Assembly: GCF_013410065.1 (NCBI RefSeq) | Contig: NZ_JACCCW010000001.1 | Location: 1-64,000, forward strand | Length of the DNA stretch: 64,000 bases | Direction of reading: 5' to 3' | Source: Granulicella arctica | GTDB taxonomy: Bacteria; Acidobacteriota; Terriglobia; Terriglobales; Acidobacteriaceae | Shown here: in pieces, positions 24,172 to 33,018 of the stretch | Position numbering within the stretch: the first letter of the stretch is position 1 | Layout: each line of letters opens with the position of its first letter | Made by a program: the position numbers and the translations under genes | The notes under the pieces: generated by a model | What the model was told of the DNA's origin: nothing | What the model saw: the letters and a program-made list of their open reading frames with translations, nothing else | Database searches by the model: none

Positions 24172-25815
24172 ATGACCGCACCTGCAAACGTCCCCGGCCA
24201 GCATCCCGATCCAGCCCTGCTGGTGAACATTCCGCGTCTTGTCACAGCGTTTTATGCGCTCCATCCGGACGCCGATGTTCCAGCACAGCGTGTTGCCTTC
24301 GGCACCTCGGGCCATCGCGGCAGCGCGTTTCATACGGCGTTCAACGAAGACCATATCGTCGCCATCACACAGGCCATCGCGGAGTATCGTCGCGAGCAGA
24401 ACATCACCGGGCCGCTCTTTCTCGCGCAGGATACGCACCCGCTCTCCGAACCTGCCTTTGCCGCCGCGCTTGAGGTGCTAACCGCAAACGGGATCGAAGT
24501 GATGGTCGACCAGGAGCTCGCCTATACACCGACTCCGGCCCTGTCGCACGCGATCCTCGTCTATAATGATGGCCGCAAGAACGATCTCGCCGACGGCATC
24601 GTCATCACGCCGTCGCACAATCCGCCCGAGGATGGCGGCTTCAAGTACAACCCGCCCAACGGCGGCCCGGCCGATACCTCCGCGACAAAGTGGATCGAGA
24701 ACCGCGCCAACGATCTTATCCGTGCTGGCGTCGAGCACATTAAGCGCATCCCCTATGCGGCGGCTGTGCGCGCAGACACGACGCATCGGCACGATTACAT
24801 CACCGCCTACGTCAACGACCTCGCCAACGTCATCGACTTCGACGTGATCCGCGCCAGCTCGTTGAAGCTGGCTGTCGATCCACTTGGTGGCGCTGGTGTC
24901 TTCTACTGGCCGCGCATCGCCGAGCAGTACAAGCTGCCGCTCGAGATCCTGAATCCTTACGTCGATCCCACCTTCCGCTTCATGACCTGCGACTGGGACG
25001 GCAAGGTGCGGATGGACTGCTCCAGCCCCTTTGCCATGGCGTCGATGATCGCAAACAAGGACAAGTTCGACGTCGCATGGGCGTGCGACACCGACCACGA
25101 TCGCCATGGGGTCGTGACTCGCTCGACCGGCCTGCTGAACCCGAACCACTATCTCGCGGTCTGCATCCAGTACCTGTTTACGAACCGGCCGGAGTGGGGC
25201 GCAAACGTTGGCATTGGGAAGACGCTGGTCTCGTCGAGCATCATCGACCGCGTTGCGAAGGGATTGCCGCGTCCTATGCTCGAGGTGCCGGTCGGCTTCA
25301 AGTGGTTTGTTGACGGCCTGATCGGCGGCACGCTTGGTTTTGTGGGCGAGGAGTCCGCTGGAGCTACTTTTCTGCGACGCAACGGCAACGTGTGGACGAC
25401 CGACAAGGACGGCCTCATCCCCGGGCTGCTCGCTGCCGAGATGTCGGCTCGCACCGGCAAGGACCCAGGCCAACTCTATGCCGACCTGACCGCGAAGTAC
25501 GGCAGCCCCGTCTACCAGCGTATCGACGCTGCGGCGACCAAGGAGCAGAAGGCTAAGCTGGGCAAGCTGTCGCCGTCGCAGGTCTCCGCGAAGGAGCTTG
25601 CCGGGGACGCCATCACTGCGATCCTGACGGAGGCACCAGGCAACCACGCGGCGATCGGCGGCCTGAAGGTGACGACGGACGAGGGGTGGTTCGCTGCTCG
25701 GCCGTCGGGAACAGAGGACGTGTACAAGATCTACGCTGAATCCTTCAAAGGCCCGGAACACCTGAAGCAGATCCAGGCTGAGGCGCAGACGCTGGTCACC
25801 GCTGCGATTGCCTAA
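24172..25815 (+). CDS. pgm: Phosphoglucomutase, alpha-D-glucose-specific
   Basis: Interconverts glucose-1-phosphate and glucose-6-phosphate, feeding glycogen synthesis and breakdown. The 547-aa length and motifs match the E. coli Pgm type: FGTSGHRGSAF (43-53), the phosphoserine loop ITPSHNPPEDGG (Ser148), the metal loop CDTDHDRHG and the C-terminal phosphate-binding RPSGTEDVYKIY. GAAAGG-like bases (CGAAAGG) lie ahead of the ATG. It is preceded by the terminator of the deoxyhypusine synthase-like gene and followed by a promoter for pckG, so it appears to be a single-gene unit. Confidence 0.95.
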   Translation: MTAPANVPGQHPDPALLVNIPRLVTAFYALHPDADVPAQRVAFGTSGHRGSAFHTAFNEDHIVAITQAIAEYRREQNITGPLFLAQDTHPLSEPAFAAALEVLTANGIEVMVDQELAYTPTPALSHAILVYNDGRKNDLADGIVITPSHNPPEDGGFKYNPPNGGPADTSATKWIENRANDLIRAGVEHIKRIPYAAAVRADTTHRHDYITAYVNDLANVIDFDVIRASSLKLAVDPLGGAGVFYWPRIAEQYKLPLEILNPYVDPTFRFMTCDWDGKVRMDCSSPFAMASMIANKDKFDVAWACDTDHDRHGVVTRSTGLLNPNHYLAVCIQYLFTNRPEWGANVGIGKTLVSSSIIDRVAKGLPRPMLEVPVGFKWFVDGLIGGTLGFVGEESAGATFLRRNGNVWTTDKDGLIPGLLAAEMSARTGKDPGQLYADLTAKYGSPVYQRIDAAATKEQKAKLGKLSPSQVSAKELAGDAITAILTEAPGNHAAIGGLKVTTDEGWFAARPSGTEDVYKIYAESFKGPEHLKQIQAEAQTLVTAAIA

Positions 25816-25839
25816 ACGGCCATGTACCCAAAGCGTGTT

Positions 25840-25868
25840 TTGACCTGCAACGAAGGAATCTTTATCTC
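25840..25868 (+). promoter_or_regulatory. Sigma-70-like promoter for pckG
   Basis: TTGACC and TATCTC with a 17-base spacer, about 95 bases before the pckG start. A second TTGACA box occurs near 25910 but lacks a convincing -10 partner. Confidence 0.55.
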
Positions 25869-25961
25869 ACAAAGAGATGATCGATAATCGAACATTTGTG
25901 CGATCGTCATTGACACCTTCCTCTGAAAGGCGAAGCATTAACGTCCAAGGATGATGTTTTT

Positions 25962-27782
25962 ATGAAGAGTCAAACCATCGCAGCACCGCCGACAACGAAC
26001 AAACACCTGATCCGCTGGGTCGAGAAGATGGCCGACCTGACGCAGCCTGCGGCGATTCACTGGATCGATGGCTCGCAGGAGGAGTACGAGCGGCTGTGCG
26101 ACACGCTCGTCGAAGCAGGAACCTTCTTTCCATTGGACGAAAAGCTATGGCCGGGGTGCTTCTACGCTCGCTCGGCCCCGAATGATGTGGCTCGGGTCGA
26201 GGATCGCACCTTCATCTGTTCTCTCTCGAAGGACAACGCCGGGCCGACGAACAACTGGGAGGATCCGTTCGCCATGCGGAAGAAGCTGAAGCAGCTCTTT
26301 CGTGGTTCGATGCGTGGGCGAACGATGTATGTGCTGCCGTACAGCATGGGGCCGGTTGGCTCACCGATGTCGCAGATCGGCGTGCAACTGACGGACTCGG
26401 CCTATGCCGTGGTGAATATGCGGATCATGGCGCGGATCGGTGCGCCGGTCTACGCGGAGATCGATAAGGACGAGAAGCGCGTGGTGCCGTGCATGCACTC
26501 GGTCGGCGCGCCGCTTGCTCCGGGCCAGAAGGACGTCTCGTGGCCCTGCAACGACGAAAAGTACATCGTCCATTTTCCGGAGACGCGCGAGATCTGGAGC
26601 TACGGTTCGGGTTACGGCGGCAATGCTCTGCTGGGGAAGAAGTGCTTCGCCCTGCGCATCGCGTCCAACATCGCCCGCGATGAGGGCTGGATGGCGGAAC
26701 ACATGCTCATCCTCGGGGTTGAATCTCCCGATCACCAGAAAACATATGTCGCCGCTGCGTTTCCGAGCGCCTGCGGCAAGACCAACTTCGCCATGATGAT
26801 TCCGCCAAAGGGGTTCGACGGATGGAAGGTCTGGACGGTCGGCGATGACATTGCCTGGATCAAACCGGATGCGACAGGGCAGCTTCGTGCGATCAATCCG
26901 GAGGCGGGCTTCTTCGGTGTCGCTCCGGGCACCTCGGCGAAGACCAACCCGAACGCCATGGCAACACTCGCTCGCAATACGATCTTCACCAACGTCGCGC
27001 TGACGCCGGATGGCGGCGTGTGGTGGGAGGGCATGACCGACACACCGCCCGACGAGTGTCTCGACTGGCGCGGCCAGCGCTGGACCCCGGCAATCGGTAA
27101 GAAGACCGGACAGCCGGCGGCGCATCCGAACGGCCGCTTTACCGCTCCGGCGAGCCAATGCCCCACCATCGATCCGGACTGGGAGGCGCCCGAGGGCGTG
27201 CCGATCAGCGCGTTCATCTTCGGTGGCCGTCGTCCAACGACGATGCCGCTGGTATACCAGGCTTTCAACTGGTCCGCGGGCGTCTACGTCGGCGCGACCA
27301 TGGGCTCGGAGACGACAGCCGCCGCAGGTGGCGCGCTGGGCAAGGTCCGCCGCGACCCAATGGCGATGCTGCCCTTCTGCGGCTATCACATGGGCGACTA
27401 CTTCCGGCACTGGCTGAAGATGCAGCGGTCGCTCAGCTCTACGCCGCGCGTCTTCCACGTCAACTGGTTCCGCAAGGACGAGGAGGGCAAATTTCTCTGG
27501 CCGGGTTATTCGGAGAATATGCGCGTGTTGAAGTGGATCGTCGACCGGGTGCGCGGCAAGGTGCGGGGCAAGGAGACGCCTATCGGCTGGACACCGCACT
27601 TCGAGGATATCCACTGGAAGGGATTGGACTTCCCACGCGCAACCTTCGAGACGCTCCAGACCGTCGATCGGGAGCAGTGGAAACAGGAGGTGATGGGCCA
27701 CGAGGAGCTGTTCCTGGCCCTGCACGACCACCTGCCGCCAGAGATGGTCTACGAGCGCGAACTGCTGATCTGCCGCCTCTGA
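25962..27782 (+). CDS. pckG: GTP-dependent phosphoenolpyruvate carboxykinase
   Basis: Converts oxaloacetate plus GTP to phosphoenolpyruvate and CO2, the entry step of gluconeogenesis (the reverse, anaplerotic direction is also possible). The product is 606 aa, typical of the GTP class. The kinase-1a loop FPSACGKTN (about 267-275) has the reactive cysteine characteristic of GTP-PEPCK. SNCFAM-type and [15 protein letters not shown] motifs, the latter in the C-terminal half, are also class-typical. A start ATG follows AAGGATGATG. A clear promoter lies upstream. The pyk gene at 50 kb encodes the opposing enzyme. Confidence 0.95.
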   Translation: MKSQTIAAPPTTNKHLIRWVEKMADLTQPAAIHWIDGSQEEYERLCDTLVEAGTFFPLDEKLWPGCFYARSAPNDVARVEDRTFICSLSKDNAGPTNNWEDPFAMRKKLKQLFRGSMRGRTMYVLPYSMGPVGSPMSQIGVQLTDSAYAVVNMRIMARIGAPVYAEIDKDEKRVVPCMHSVGAPLAPGQKDVSWPCNDEKYIVHFPETREIWSYGSGYGGNALLGKKCFALRIASNIARDEGWMAEHMLILGVESPDHQKTYVAAAFPSACGKTNFAMMIPPKGFDGWKVWTVGDDIAWIKPDATGQLRAINPEAGFFGVAPGTSAKTNPNAMATLARNTIFTNVALTPDGGVWWEGMTDTPPDECLDWRGQRWTPAIGKKTGQPAAHPNGRFTAPASQCPTIDPDWEAPEGVPISAFIFGGRRPTTMPLVYQAFNWSAGVYVGATMGSETTAAAGGALGKVRRDPMAMLPFCGYHMGDYFRHWLKMQRSLSSTPRVFHVNWFRKDEEGKFLWPGYSENMRVLKWIVDRVRGKVRGKETPIGWTPHFEDIHWKGLDFPRATFETLQTVDREQWKQEVMGHEELFLALHDHLPPEMVYERELLICRL

Positions 27783-27825
27783 CCACCGAGCCTGCCTCCA
27801 ATCCACAGGGGGTCTCACGTCCACG

Positions 27826-27845
27826 AGAGGGCAAATACCCTTTTT
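27826..27845 (+). terminator. Candidate pckG terminator
   Basis: AGAGGG-CAAATA-CCCTTT followed by TT, 43 bases past the pckG stop. Short stem with one G-T pair. Confidence 0.4.
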
Positions 27846-27859
27846 CAGGCCATTTTCTA

Positions 27860-27888
27860 TTGACTTTGGTCTAGCAGGGAGGTTACTC
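27860..27888 (+). promoter_or_regulatory. Sigma-70-like promoter of a candidate small RNA
   Basis: TTGACT, a 17-base spacer and TTACTC (or TACTCT with 18). It follows the pckG terminator and precedes a hairpin-rich stretch with no convincing protein-coding frame. Confidence 0.5.
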
Positions 27889-27895
27889 TAAATGA

Positions 27896-28003
27896 ATGGC
27901 GAGACTCCCTTCGGGTTGAGTCGGTCATAACGAAGTCCACCCACTTCGTTGCTTTACTGGAACACCCACGCATCAGCCCCCACCGCGCTGCGTGGGTTTC
28001 CAT
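27896..28003 (+). ncRNA. Candidate structured small RNA or leader RNA
   Basis: Three hairpins follow the promoter. First, GACTC and GAGTC enclose CC-TTCG-GG, a stable UUCG tetraloop. Second, AACGAAGT-CCACCC-ACTTCGTT forms a perfect 8-bp stem. Third, ACCCACGCA and TGCGTGGGT form a 9-bp stem followed by TTCCATTTT, terminator-like. The only short frame (12 codons from 27892) is unconvincing. The third hairpin shares the block ACCCACG(C/T)ATCAGC with the attenuator hairpin 220 bases downstream, so one may derive from the other. It could be an independent RNA of about 110 nt or the 5' end of the transcript into the cysteine-rich leader. Confidence 0.4.
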
Positions 28004-28033
28004 TTTAAGCGGACCTTTTTGGCAGCCGTCAGC

Positions 28034-28062
28034 TTGACGACTTGGACGAAACCCTCTAACCT
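28034..28062 (+). promoter_or_regulatory. Promoter placing the transcript start on the leader-peptide ATG
   Basis: TTGACG and TAACCT with a 17-base spacer. The expected transcription start, seven bases after the -10 box, is 28070, which is the A of the leader-peptide ATG. The mRNA would thus be leaderless. Confidence 0.5.
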
Positions 28063-28069
28063 CAACTTC

Positions 28070-28153
28070 ATGGGATTGATGCGCATCGCGGCCTGTACCT
28101 GTTGCCCTTGTTGTATGGGCACATGCTGCTGCGTCGGTTCAATCCTGTCTTAG
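28070..28153 (+). CDS. Polycysteine leader peptide (27 aa)
   Basis: A 27-codon frame, start ATG and stop TAG, starting MGLMRIAACTCCPCCMG and containing eight cysteines among residues 9-21, including CC, CC and CCC runs. No Shine-Dalgarno sequence precedes it, and a promoter positioned to start transcription at the ATG makes leaderless translation likely. A terminator hairpin lies 38 bases after its stop and 26 bases before the next ATG. Polycysteine leaderless short frames that act as cysteine-responsive attenuators are known in mycobacteria; that this one does the same is an inference. Bases 28125-28138, covering the CCC codons, can pair with 12 of 14 bases of the terminator's left arm, offering a possible antiterminator. 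It is followed by a small membrane protein and a YeiH-family transporter, a family linked to sulfur oxyanions. Confidence 0.65.
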   Translation: MGLMRIAACTCCPCCMGTCCCVGSILS

Positions 28154-28189
28154 GCGAATAAGTACAACACGACCTTAGAAAATCTCAGG

Positions 28190-28234
28190 AACCCACGTAT
28201 CAGCGCAGAGCGCGATATGTGGGTTTTTTCTTTT
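28190..28234 (+). terminator. Attenuator-like intrinsic terminator between the cysteine leader and its operon
   Basis: ACCCACGTAT pairs with ATATGTGGGT (one G-T), with an inner GCGC-AGA-GCGC stem, followed by TTTTTCTTTT. It lies after the leader stop codon and just before the ribosome-binding site of the next gene, the classical place for an attenuator. Confidence 0.8.
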
Positions 28235-28259
28235 GCCCGCACCTCACACAGGAGTCATC

Positions 28260-28385
28260 ATGGCAATCCAAGAACATACTTCGAAGGCGTCATCTCGATT
28301 CAATGTCGACTTTCTCGCTATCGGCATTGCGTTGACGCTGGCTGCGCTGATCCGCTTCAATCTGCTTCCGCAGATCAAGTGGTAA
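28260..28385 (+). CDS. Small membrane protein (41 aa) upstream of the YeiH transporter
   Basis: A 41-residue product starting MAIQEHTSKASSRFNVDFLA, with one membrane helix at about 17-36 (DFLAIGIALTLAALIRFNLL) and the ending PQIKW. The ribosome-binding site AGGAG is strong, six bases from the ATG, so this is very likely expressed. It is the first gene after the attenuator and ends 18 bases before the transporter start. A subunit or regulatory role for the transporter is plausible from position only. I know no family for it. Confidence 0.65.
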   Translation: MAIQEHTSKASSRFNVDFLAIGIALTLAALIRFNLLPQIKW

Positions 28386-28403
28386 TGGATTTCGAATAAA
28401 CCA

Positions 28404-29492
28404 GTGTCCACCCATACCATTCCGATCTCCGCAAAACCGCCATCCCTGACTGCGCGCTTTATTCAGACGCTGCCGGGAATAGCGCTGCTGTTTGCAATCG
28501 GCCTGCTGGGCAAGCTGCTGGAACATCTGTTTACCGTCCTGCGGGTGAGCTACCACCTGCTGATGCCGCAGATTGAGTACGTTCTCTGGGCCATCATCCT
28601 TGGATTGATCATCAGCAATACCGTCGGCGTCGGGCGCATCTTTCGCCCGGGCGTCGCAACGTACGAGCTCTGGCTGAAGCTGGGCATCGTTCTGATTGGT
28701 GCCCGATTCCTGATGCAGGATGTCCTCCATATCGGCGGCCTTTCGCTGGGCCTTGTCGCGGTGGAACTGATCCTCTCGCTCTCGGTGATGACGCTGCTGG
28801 GCCGCATCTTCAACCTGCCGCCGAAACTTACCAGCCTGCTCGCCATCGGCAGCTCGATCTGCGGCGTTACTGCGATCATGGCCGCGCAGGGAGCGATCGA
28901 GCCGGAAGAGGAAGACACCTCGACGGCGATTGCAGCCATCCTGACGCTGGGAGCGATTGCGCTGTTTACCTTCCCTGCCATCGGACATGCCCTACACATG
29001 GGCGACCAGGCATATGGGATGTGGGCCGGGCTTGCAGTCGACAACACCGCCGAGGCCACGGTCACGGGAGCCATCTACTCCGACACCGCCGGGCGCTTCG
29101 CGGTGCTTGCAAAGACAGCACGATCCTCTTTCATCGGGTTCGTGGTGCTGGGTTATGCGATCTACTGGTCGTCGCGGGGACAGGCTCCGAACGTGAAGAA
29201 CAAGGCCGCATTCCTGTGGCAGAAGTTCCCCAAGTTCATCCTCGGCTTCATCGCCATCTCGATTCTGGCGACAGCGCACTTCTTCACCGCTCCCCAGCTC
29301 ACCAGTCTTTCGAACCTCTCACGCTGGGCCTTTCTTCCTGCATTTGCTGGTGTCGGTCTACGTACAAATCTGCGCGATCTTGTGGGTCAGGGATGGCGAC
29401 CGCTGATCGTCGGTATCCTCGGTGAGATCTTTATCGCGCTGATCACGTTGGGGCTTGTCTACTGGAGCTACAACCACGGGGTGCCACGATGA
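28404..29492 (+). CDS. YeiH-family putative sulfur-oxyanion exporter
   Basis: Inner-membrane transporter of the YeiH/Cons_hypoth698 family, annotated by homology as a putative sulfate exporter; the substrate has not been firmly established. The 362-aa product has about ten membrane helices, with the family signatures GLIISNTVG (near 70), KLGIVLIGARFLMQDVLH and the central SSICGVTAIMAAQGAIEPEEEDT followed by AVDNTAEATVTGAIYS. The GTG start is 18 bases after the stop of the 41-aa gene and has a weak ribosome-binding site, so it may be translationally coupled. The polycysteine leader upstream suggests control by cysteine supply. A 21-codon frame overlaps its stop as ATGA (see rejected items). 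Confidence 0.85.
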   Translation: MSTHTIPISAKPPSLTARFIQTLPGIALLFAIGLLGKLLEHLFTVLRVSYHLLMPQIEYVLWAIILGLIISNTVGVGRIFRPGVATYELWLKLGIVLIGARFLMQDVLHIGGLSLGLVAVELILSLSVMTLLGRIFNLPPKLTSLLAIGSSICGVTAIMAAQGAIEPEEEDTSTAIAAILTLGAIALFTFPAIGHALHMGDQAYGMWAGLAVDNTAEATVTGAIYSDTAGRFAVLAKTARSSFIGFVVLGYAIYWSSRGQAPNVKNKAAFLWQKFPKFILGFIAISILATAHFFTAPQLTSLSNLSRWAFLPAFAGVGLRTNLRDLVGQGWRPLIVGILGEIFIALITLGLVYWSYNHGVPR

Positions 29493-29652
29493 CTCCCGAC
29501 CGTTTTATCCGCATGATCATGGCCTTCCCTTCCACGAACTGCTGTCGCCCCTAGACAAGAGCCAGCTCCAGAACACCCTCGTCCCTACGCACAATCCAGC
29601 AAATCTCATGAGCCGCAAACAAGCGTGCCGTCCTATTCCTTCAGGAGCTCCA

Positions 29653-32600
29653 ATGATCCGCATCACACGTACACCTTTGACTCTTTTCGCGGTACTTCTC
29701 GCCAGCCTGCTTGCTCTCTTTCTTGCTCTTCCCTCCGAGGCCCAAGTCGTCGGCGGAACACTCTCCGGCAGCATCACCGATACGAGCGGAGCAGCCCTCG
29801 CCCATGCGACGGTGCTCGTCCACAACGATGAGACCGGCAATGAGCGTCGTCTGCTGACAGGCGCGGATGGCCGCTACGCCGCGCCCTCCATTCCGGTTGG
29901 GACATACACCATCTCTGCCCAGGTAGCGGGTTTCACTGAGCAGCGGCTCACAGGAATTCCGCTAACTGTAGGTGAGAGCAAACAGATCGATCTGCAGCTT
30001 GGCGTGAACACGGTCGCACAGCAGGTGACCGTTGTCGATACGCCCGCCATCGTCAATCTCTCAACGCAGCAGACCTCCGGCCTCGTCGACGAGCGGCAGA
30101 TCAAGCAGCTTCCACTGAACGGTCGCAGCTATGATCAGTTGCTCACACTGAACCCCGCGACGGTAAACTATACGGGCCAGCGCTCCGGTTCGATTGGGAC
30201 ATCCAACTCCTCCGTCGGCAACATGTTCGCTGTCTCGGGACGCCGCCCACAGGACAACCTTTTTCTGCTCAACGGTATTGAGTACACCGGCGCTTCGCTC
30301 ATCAACGTCACGCCCGGTGGCACAAGCGGTCAGTTGCTCGGCGTCGATGCAGTACGTGAGTTCAACGTTCTCGCCGATACTTATGGAGCCAACTACGGCA
30401 AACGGCAGGGCGCGCAGATCTCAATCGTAACTGCATCCGGCACAAATCAAATTCATGGATCGGTCTACGAATTTCTTCGCAACTCCGCACTGGATGCTCG
30501 CAACTACTTCGATCAGCTCTCGCAGACTTCGGGTACAAGGCTTCCCGAATTCCAGCGCAACGACTTCGGCGCATCGCTGGGCGGGCCAATCAAGAAAGAC
30601 AAGCTACTGCTCTTCGTCAACTACGAGGGCTATCGCCAGAACCTTGGCCTGAGCGATGTAACGTTCGTTCCCGACAGCAATGCACGACTTGGCCTTCTAC
30701 CGAATCCGGCGAACCTTAGCGGGCCGCTGAAGAACTATGGCGTAGCAACCGGTGTGGCACCGCTGCTGAATCTATGGCCGACGCAGAATGGGCCGGAGCT
30801 GACCGACGCGAAAGGAAATCCGACGGGCATCGGGCTCGCCTATTCCAGTCCGATGCAGCATATTCGCGAGGACTTCGGCACGACGCGCTTCGACTACAAC
30901 ATCAGCCCCAGCGATCTTTTCTTCGCAGCGTACACCATCGACGACTCGCTCGCGAATACGCCGACACAAAATCCGCTCGCGCTTATCAACGAGACGCTAC
31001 GCGAGCAAGTGCTGAGTGCTCAAGAGCAACATGTTTTTTCTCCGCACCTGTTGAACACGGCCCGCTTTGGCTTCTCGCGTGCGTCGTTCTACTTTGTAGG
31101 ATCAACTCCGGTGGACGTCCCGGGCTGGGTGCAGGGCAAGACGATCGGTGCCATTGTCATCGCGGGAAGTACCGCGTCGAATGGCTCCTCGCAGATCACC
31201 GGAGCGGGCGGCAACGTCGGTTCAAACAACGCGACGACGCGCAACCTGTTCACCTTCGACGATCACATCTTCTGGAGTGTTGGACGCCATCAGATCGAAG
31301 CAGGCGGCTGGCTGCAACGGTTGCAATCGAACGACAACCTCGCGCAGAATCAGGATGGGCAAGCATCCTTCTCTACATTGACAACTTTCCTGCAAGGCAC
31401 GGTTGCCACCTTCACCGTTGTTCCCGCTCCTACCGAACTAGGCTGGCGCTCGTGGATGGGCGCAGGTTATGTCGAGGACACGGTACATCTCACGCCGCGC
31501 CTCGAAGCTCGCATTGGCGTTCGCGTCGAATCGACGAATGGATGGAATGAGTCCCAGGGCCGCGCCTCCAACTATCAGTTCACCGACGGCATCATCAATA
31601 CGACCCCATTCACCGGAAGCTCCGCACTGACCGACAATCGCGCAAAGTTTCTTCCTGAGCCGCGCGCGGGGCTCTCGTGGGCACCGTTCGCCAACGGCAA
31701 GACCTCGGTGCGTGCGAGCTTCGGGCTGCATCACTCGCTGCTCGATAATCTCGACTATCGGCTCGACCAGACGGCTCCGTATAACACCACGCTCTCGTTG
31801 AAAAACGTTGCTGTCTCGAGCCTCGATATCACATCGCAGACCAAGGCCTCGGCAGGTTCGCTGATCTCGCCGTCGAACGTGCAGCCGGACATCGCGACAC
31901 CAACCGTGCTGGCATGGACGCTAAAGGTAGAGCAGGAGATCTTGCCGAACACCTCACTCACCGTGGGCTATGTTGGCTCGCACGGCTATCACCAGATTCT
32001 CTCCGAAGACCAGAACGAGCCTGCCTCCATCATCACCAATGGCGTGGTCTATTTCCCGACGGTCATCAAGGCGAACCCTGCGGTTGCTAACACTACTTCG
32101 TGGGTGTCCCAGGGTATCAGCAGCTACAATGGCCTGGAGGTGGACGTACGCCACAACCTCTCGCACGGCTTACAGCTTCGCGGAAATTACACATGGTCGA
32201 AGAATTTGGATGACGGCTCGGCGTGGAACACCAGCGTCAGTGCCAACACGCCAGCCTTCGTTTCGTATCCGGCACATCCGAAGCTCGACTACGGACCTTC
32301 GGCTGCGGATGTCCGCAACATCGTAGCCATCAATGGCAGCTACGATCTACCCTTCGGACGCAGCCATGCACTTGGATCAAGCCTGAATCCGCTGCTGAAT
32401 CGCGCGGTCTCCGGTTGGACGTTGAGCTCTATCGCAACGCTGCAATCGGGCTTCCCATTCTCGCCGCAGCTCGGCTATAACCCGACGGGCAGTGGCGACA
32501 CGCGCAACCCAGTGCGACCTTCGGTTAATCCTAACTACACTGGCAAGCGCTACCCGCGTACACCGACTAAGTGGTTCGACTCCACTGCGTTCATCGCTCC

Positions 32601-32913
32601 GGCCTATGGAACGCTCGGCAATCTGGGACGCGATACGCTAGTCGGACCGGGCGTGGCTAACCTCGACCTGTCTCTGGCGAAGTCCACCCAAGTCACCGAA
32701 CGGGTTCGTGCCCAGTTCCGCGCCGAGTTCTTCAACGCGCTCAACCACACGAACTTCGCCACTCCAAACGAGGTCGTCTTCTCCTCCGGGCCAACGCAAG
32801 GTACGACGGCAAACCAGACCGCTGTAGCCGTCGCATCGCCGACTGCTGGCGTCATCACGGCAACCTCCACCAACTCGCGGCAGATCCAGTTTGGCCTGAA
32901 GCTGCTGTTCTAA
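29653..32913 (+). CDS. Oar-like TonB-dependent outer-membrane receptor
   Basis: Large outer-membrane beta-barrel transporter (1,086 aa from this start). The ATG at 29653 has AGGAG five bases upstream and gives a Sec signal ending SEAQ; the frame is open further upstream but without a good start. After the signal comes a carboxypeptidase-regulatory-like beta-sandwich (about 25-105, GTLSGSITDTSGAALAHATV), then a plug (LPLNGRSYDQLLTLNPA, FAVSGRRPQDN, FLLNGIEYTG) and a long barrel. The C-terminus ends LKLLF, typical for barrel assembly. Such receptors are greatly expanded in Acidobacteria; the substrate is unknown. It begins 160 bases after the YeiH gene with no terminator between, so co-transcription under the cysteine leader is possible but unproven. 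Confidence 0.88.
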   Translation: MIRITRTPLTLFAVLLASLLALFLALPSEAQVVGGTLSGSITDTSGAALAHATVLVHNDETGNERRLLTGADGRYAAPSIPVGTYTISAQVAGFTEQRLTGIPLTVGESKQIDLQLGVNTVAQQVTVVDTPAIVNLSTQQTSGLVDERQIKQLPLNGRSYDQLLTLNPATVNYTGQRSGSIGTSNSSVGNMFAVSGRRPQDNLFLLNGIEYTGASLINVTPGGTSGQLLGVDAVREFNVLADTYGANYGKRQGAQISIVTASGTNQIHGSVYEFLRNSALDARNYFDQLSQTSGTRLPEFQRNDFGASLGGPIKKDKLLLFVNYEGYRQNLGLSDVTFVPDSNARLGLLPNPANLSGPLKNYGVATGVAPLLNLWPTQNGPELTDAKGNPTGIGLAYSSPMQHIREDFGTTRFDYNISPSDLFFAAYTIDDSLANTPTQNPLALINETLREQVLSAQEQHVFSPHLLNTARFGFSRASFYFVGSTPVDVPGWVQGKTIGAIVIAGSTASNGSSQITGAGGNVGSNNATTRNLFTFDDHIFWSVGRHQIEAGGWLQRLQSNDNLAQNQDGQASFSTLTTFLQGTVATFTVVPAPTELGWRSWMGAGYVEDTVHLTPRLEARIGVRVESTNGWNESQGRASNYQFTDGIINTTPFTGSSALTDNRAKFLPEPRAGLSWAPFANGKTSVRASFGLHHSLLDNLDYRLDQTAPYNTTLSLKNVAVSSLDITSQTKASAGSLISPSNVQPDIATPTVLAWTLKVEQEILPNTSLTVGYVGSHGYHQILSEDQNEPASIITNGVVYFPTVIKANPAVANTTSWVSQGISSYNGLEVDVRHNLSHGLQLRGNYTWSKNLDDGSAWNTSVSANTPAFVSYPAHPKLDYGPSAADVRNIVAINGSYDLPFGRSHALGSSLNPLLNRAVSGWTLSSIATLQSGFPFSPQLGYNPTGSGDTRNPVRPSVNPNYTGKRYPRTPTKWFDSTAFIAPAYGTLGNLGRDTLVGPGVANLDLSLAKSTQVTERVRAQFRAEFFNALNHTNFATPNEVVFSSGPTQGTTANQTAVAVASPTAGVITATSTNSRQIQFGLKLLF

Positions 32914-32943
32914 AACACCATCTCTACCGGAGGCGCACCAGGC

Positions 32944-32992
32944 ATCAGCCGGTTGTCACGCCCCCTGTCCGAGGGCATGACAACCGGCTGAT
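32944..32992 (+). terminator. Strong hairpin after the TonB receptor gene
   Basis: A 15-bp perfect stem (ATCAGCCGGTTGTCA with TGACAACCGGCTGAT) and an inner GCCC/GGGC stem. No T-run follows on either strand, so it is a 3' hairpin that may act as a terminator only with help. Confidence 0.55.
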
Positions 32993-33018
32993 TCACGTTC
33001 ATCTTTCGATAAAAGATT

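Noticed and set aside
24478..25761. A long antisense frame across pgm
   Set aside because: No domain features; pgm motifs on the plus strand are unambiguous.
26361..27824. A long antisense frame across pckG
   Set aside because: Arg/His/Ala-rich shadow of a well-defined gene.
29489..29554. A 21-codon frame overlapping the YeiH stop as ATGA and ending NCCRP, ahead of the TonB receptor gene
   Set aside because: Two adjacent Cys codons invite comparison with the polycysteine leader, but there is no hairpin with a T-run after it and no ribosome site of its own, so I treat it as chance.
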